Shown here in pieces: positions 61,765 through 64,000 of a DNA stretch of 64,000 nucleotides. The position numbers and the translations under genes are program-made. The stretch covers positions 2,492,501 through 2,556,500 of the forward strand of contig NZ_FNLB01000006.1 of the NCBI RefSeq assembly GCF_900104145.1, written 5' to 3'. Position 1 is the first letter of the stretch. Each line of letters opens with the position of its first letter. Origin of the DNA: Pseudovibrio sp. Tun.PSC04-5.I4. Its GTDB lineage: Bacteria > Pseudomonadota > Alphaproteobacteria > Rhizobiales > Stappiaceae. The notes beneath the pieces are model-generated. The model searched no databases, was not told the DNA's origin, and worked only from the letters and a program-made list of their open reading frames with translations.

Positions 61765-63614
61765 GCGTTGGTCTCCGTTTTCATCTGCTTGGCATCAATC
61801 TTTTTTGCGTATCCGCGCGGGGTATATACAAAACGAGAGGAATGCCCGTCACCACCAAGTCGGGTTTGGCTACCACCAACAATCACTGTGGTGAGCATAT
61901 CAACATCATCCACTTTCAGCTCTTTGAGCGTTGTGGTGGAGATGACTTCACTCTCACGGCCAATGTTGCTGCCAAGAACAACCGGGGTATCTGCCGGACG
62001 ATATTCCAAAAGCTTTTCCCGTGCCCAAGCCAGCTGCGTGCGGCGGCGTTTGGAAACCGGATTGTAAAACCCGATAACAAAGTCGCCAATCGCAGCGCCT
62101 TCCAGACGTTGCTGGATTGTTTCCCAAGGGGTCAGCAGATCAGACAGTGAGATGGCGCAGAAATCATGCCCCAGCGGTGCACCAATACGGTTACTGAGCG
62201 CGATCATAGCGGAGATACCCGGAGCTGATGCAACCTCAACTTTGCGCGCTGCATCGCTGACACCGCCATTGTTTTGCGGGCGATCCAGCAGTTCAAACAC
62301 CAAAGCACCCATGGCGTAAACGCCGGAATCACCGGAACAAACCAGCGCAACGTTATGGCCCTGCCCTGCTCGCTCCAGCGCAAAGCGGACGCGCTCTTCT
62401 TCCGCGCCCAGTGGGAAGGCGTGACGTTGTTTGCCACGGATGAGAGATGCGACGAGATCAAGGTACAAGCCGTAGCCGACAACTTCATCAGCTTCCGCCA
62501 GCCAGCTGGACGCTTCTGGTGTGCGCCAGATTGCCTGACCCGGACCGATGCCGATGACATGTAAGCGTCCGCGTGCTCTGCCGATGCTCTCAGTCAAGAC
62601 CGGCGCTGGAGCACGGGCAATGGCAACCGTGGCATTTGCTGTTTTATGCTTGGCTAGGACAAGCTCACCGCTTGCACCCACACCTGAAAGAGCAGCGCCT
62701 TCGCTGACGCCGTGGCAGCCAACTTCTGCAAACACCACCTCAGATGGGTTTTGCAGGCGGTCTTTCTGTTCGTTCAGCTCATCAGCGGTAAACAGGCGGA
62801 GTGGCTTATCGTATTTTGCTGCCAACTGGTTCATGGCAACTTCGTTTGCTTTGAGGTCAATACTCGCAAATGCAGCGACAGACCCAAGAGAGATACCAGT
62901 TTGCGCCAGAGACTTCTGAAGCAGATCATCCAACTCGTCCAGGCTACAGCCGCGAGAGCACCCAAGCCCGACAACATGGGTTTGCGGGTGGAATACCAAC
63001 TTGCTTTCGTTGCCTGTTTCCGCCTGCTCTGTCGTAACGATTTCCAGCATAGCTGTTTCATCCAGTGGCAAGGATGCATTTTCCAGCCACTCAGCTTTGC
63101 CGCTGAGTTTCACTGATTTACCCGCAAGCAGGTTCGCCATGAGCGGCTTTGCATCTTTTGGGTTTGCCAGTGTCCAACCGTTTGGCGGGTCATCCAGCGC
63201 AACGCCGAAGACACTATCGCCTGCGGTGGTGATCGCTGCATGGCCTTGTAGGATCTCCGCAATTTCATGCGCCAACGCATTAGCACCCCGATGACCGCCA
63301 AGTAGAGGAATGACACTGGACCCATCCTCCGAGATAGCAATGACTGGAGGTTCCTTATGCTTTTCAGCAAGGACAGGAGCGAGTGCGCGAATGAGAATAC
63401 CAGCCGCACAAATGCCAATGATTGGCGTGCCTGACTGGAACAGCGAACGCAGGTGCTCCATCGGTTCAGAGAACGAGAGGTGATGATCTACATTCGGCTT
63501 GGATCCGCTTTTAGCATAGCCGTGGATCAAGCTCTCATCCAGAACAGCGGAGATTTTTTGGGCCGTTTTCAGCGCGATTGGGCTGATAATTACGATTGCC
63601 GGGGCAACGTCCAT
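61761..63614 (-). CDS. cobJ: CbiG-CobJ fusion protein
   Basis: A 617-residue fusion. Residues 1 to about 345 are CbiG-like: GICAAGILIRALAPVLAE, then VIPLLGGHRGANALAHEIAE, then a C-terminal CbiG/CobE-type part with HVVGLGCSRGCSLDELDDLL. Residues about 350-600 are precorrin-3B C17-methyltransferase CobJ/CbiH: RLHVIGIGPGQAIWR, VVGYGLYLDLVASL, ALVCSGDSGVYAMGALVFEL, SAPGISAMIALSNRIGAPLG and DFVIGFYNPVSKRR. CbiG opens the lactone formed when CbiH contracts the ring, so the fusion joins consecutive steps of the anaerobic-type route. It overlaps cobI by 25 bp. Confidence 0.93.
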   Translation of the reverse strand: MDVAPAIVIISPIALKTAQKISAVLDESLIHGYAKSGSKPNVDHHLSFSEPMEHLRSLFQSGTPIIGICAAGILIRALAPVLAEKHKEPPVIAISEDGSSVIPLLGGHRGANALAHEIAEILQGHAAITTAGDSVFGVALDDPPNGWTLANPKDAKPLMANLLAGKSVKLSGKAEWLENASLPLDETAMLEIVTTEQAETGNESKLVFHPQTHVVGLGCSRGCSLDELDDLLQKSLAQTGISLGSVAAFASIDLKANEVAMNQLAAKYDKPLRLFTADELNEQKDRLQNPSEVVFAEVGCHGVSEGAALSGVGASGELVLAKHKTANATVAIARAPAPVLTESIGRARGRLHVIGIGPGQAIWRTPEASSWLAEADEVVGYGLYLDLVASLIRGKQRHAFPLGAEEERVRFALERAGQGHNVALVCSGDSGVYAMGALVFELLDRPQNNGGVSDAARKVEVASAPGISAMIALSNRIGAPLGHDFCAISLSDLLTPWETIQQRLEGAAIGDFVIGFYNPVSKRRRTQLAWAREKLLEYRPADTPVVLGSNIGRESEVISTTTLKELKVDDVDMLTTVIVGGSQTRLGGDGHSSRFVYTPRGYAKKIDAKQMKTETNA

Positions 63615-64000
63615 GCCTCTTCTCCCTTGTAAACAATAATCATCGAAAAATATGGCGCGGTTTCATTGGGATAATCTGCAAGGCGTGTCACAACCATTTC
63701 TGGCAGGGTAGCGCGTTCTACATATCCAGCAGCACCGAGCAAACCGAGTTCTTCCAGCAGAGCTTTGACCCGTGGCAGATGACGCCCAACCTTCATAATC
63801 ACAAACGCATCTGTCTGCTCGATCATGCGGGTGAGCTTGTCATTATCTGAAGGTCCGGGAATGATCGTCAGCACATCGTTACGCGCTGCCAAGGGCCTTC
63901 CCAAAGCTGCTGCGCAGGCGTTGATGGATGAGACGCCCGGTACAACCTCACAAGGAAAATCGCCCTGCAACCGCTCATACAGATACATAAAGGAGCCATA
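63590..64000 (-). CDS. cobI: Precorrin-2 C20-methyltransferase, C-terminal part
   Basis: The last 136 codons of CobI/CbiL lie in the window; the start is beyond the right edge. YGSFMYLYERL at the edge, PCEVVPGVSSINACAAALGR, LTIIPGPSDNDKLTRMIEQT and FVIMKVGRHLPRVKALLEEL are family motifs. The enzyme methylates C20, the first committed step after precorrin-2. It overlaps the CbiG-CobJ start and leads a run of pathway-ordered genes on the minus strand. Confidence 0.93.
   Translation of the reverse strand, partial: YGSFMYLYERLQGDFPCEVVPGVSSINACAAALGRPLAARNDVLTIIPGPSDNDKLTRMIEQTDAFVIMKVGRHLPRVKALLEELGLLGAAGYVERATLPEMVVTRLADYPNETAPYFSMIIVYKGEEAWTLPRQS

Noticed and set aside
1..64000. tRNA, rRNA, CRISPR arrays, insertion sequences or prophage genes
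   Set aside because: No cloverleaf-like or rRNA sequence, no regularly spaced repeats of array type, and no transposase, integrase or phage structural protein were recognised on either strand.

Overview
The window looks like chromosomal DNA of a free-living, probably marine alphaproteobacterium of roughly 50 % G+C. The gene set (GltS, opgH/opgC glucan genes, B12 synthesis, Liv-type ABC uptake, a globin-coupled chemoreceptor remnant) would fit Pseudovibrio or a near relative in the Stappiaceae. That placement is an inference from gene content, not a database match. I see no rRNA, tRNA, CRISPR array, insertion sequence, phage gene or replication origin.

Region 1 (1-7.9 kb): a cut-off citrulline/arginine-type hydrolase gene (ctlX-like) diverges from an AsnC-type regulator, followed by a flavodoxin-fold quinone reductase, a creatininase-family hydrolase and a secreted protein. 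Two tandem nucleotidyltransferase-fold genes follow, one with a decayed active site, then the pyrimidine genes pyrC and pyrE with a clear terminator. Region 2 (7.9-17.2 kb) is accessory: small enzymes paired with divergent regulators (GlxA-type, LysR-type), small membrane proteins, a secreted RidA, a coiled-coil protein, two small secreted proteins and a DJ-1/PfpI protein. At 10.83-11.19 kb lies a patch of relics: a broken ridA-like copy fused to a stray copy of the pyrE tail and its terminator.

Region 3 (17.5-26 kb): GltS glutamate carrier, a TPR-methyltransferase, an atypical iron-sulfur flavoprotein reductase, a large GGDEF-EAL protein, an NsrR-like Rrf2 regulator, a perfect FNR-type box and a decayed globin-coupled chemoreceptor. 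Region 4 (26.4-37.2 kb): a complete five-gene branched-chain-amino-acid-type ABC importer with terminator, an exostosin-like glycosyltransferase and an RND efflux pair. Region 5 (37.4-51 kb): an SDR-like protein lacking catalytic residues with a hexapeptide acetyltransferase, a voltage-gated-type K+ channel with a zinc ribbon, a PHB-depolymerase-like esterase, a CoA-transferase/ThDP-enzyme operon, DUF302 and a YeeE/TsuA-type transporter, a TTC38-like TPR protein, and convergent opgC and opgH.

Region 6 (51.1-56 kb) is the best candidate for an undescribed system. A dehydrogenase, a PTPS/QueD-fold protein without the usual catalytic residues, a GT4 glycosyltransferase and a methyltransferase are translationally coupled. 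They face a Nudix hydrolase and a stand-alone RibD-type reductase. Together they suggest synthesis of a glycosylated, possibly methylated pterin- or pyrimidine-derived compound. Region 7 (56.1-64 kb): cytochrome b561, then a cobalamin cluster in three alternating blocks (cobK-cbiD, cobA-cobB, cobM-cbiG/cobJ fusion-cobI), with the last gene cut by the window edge.
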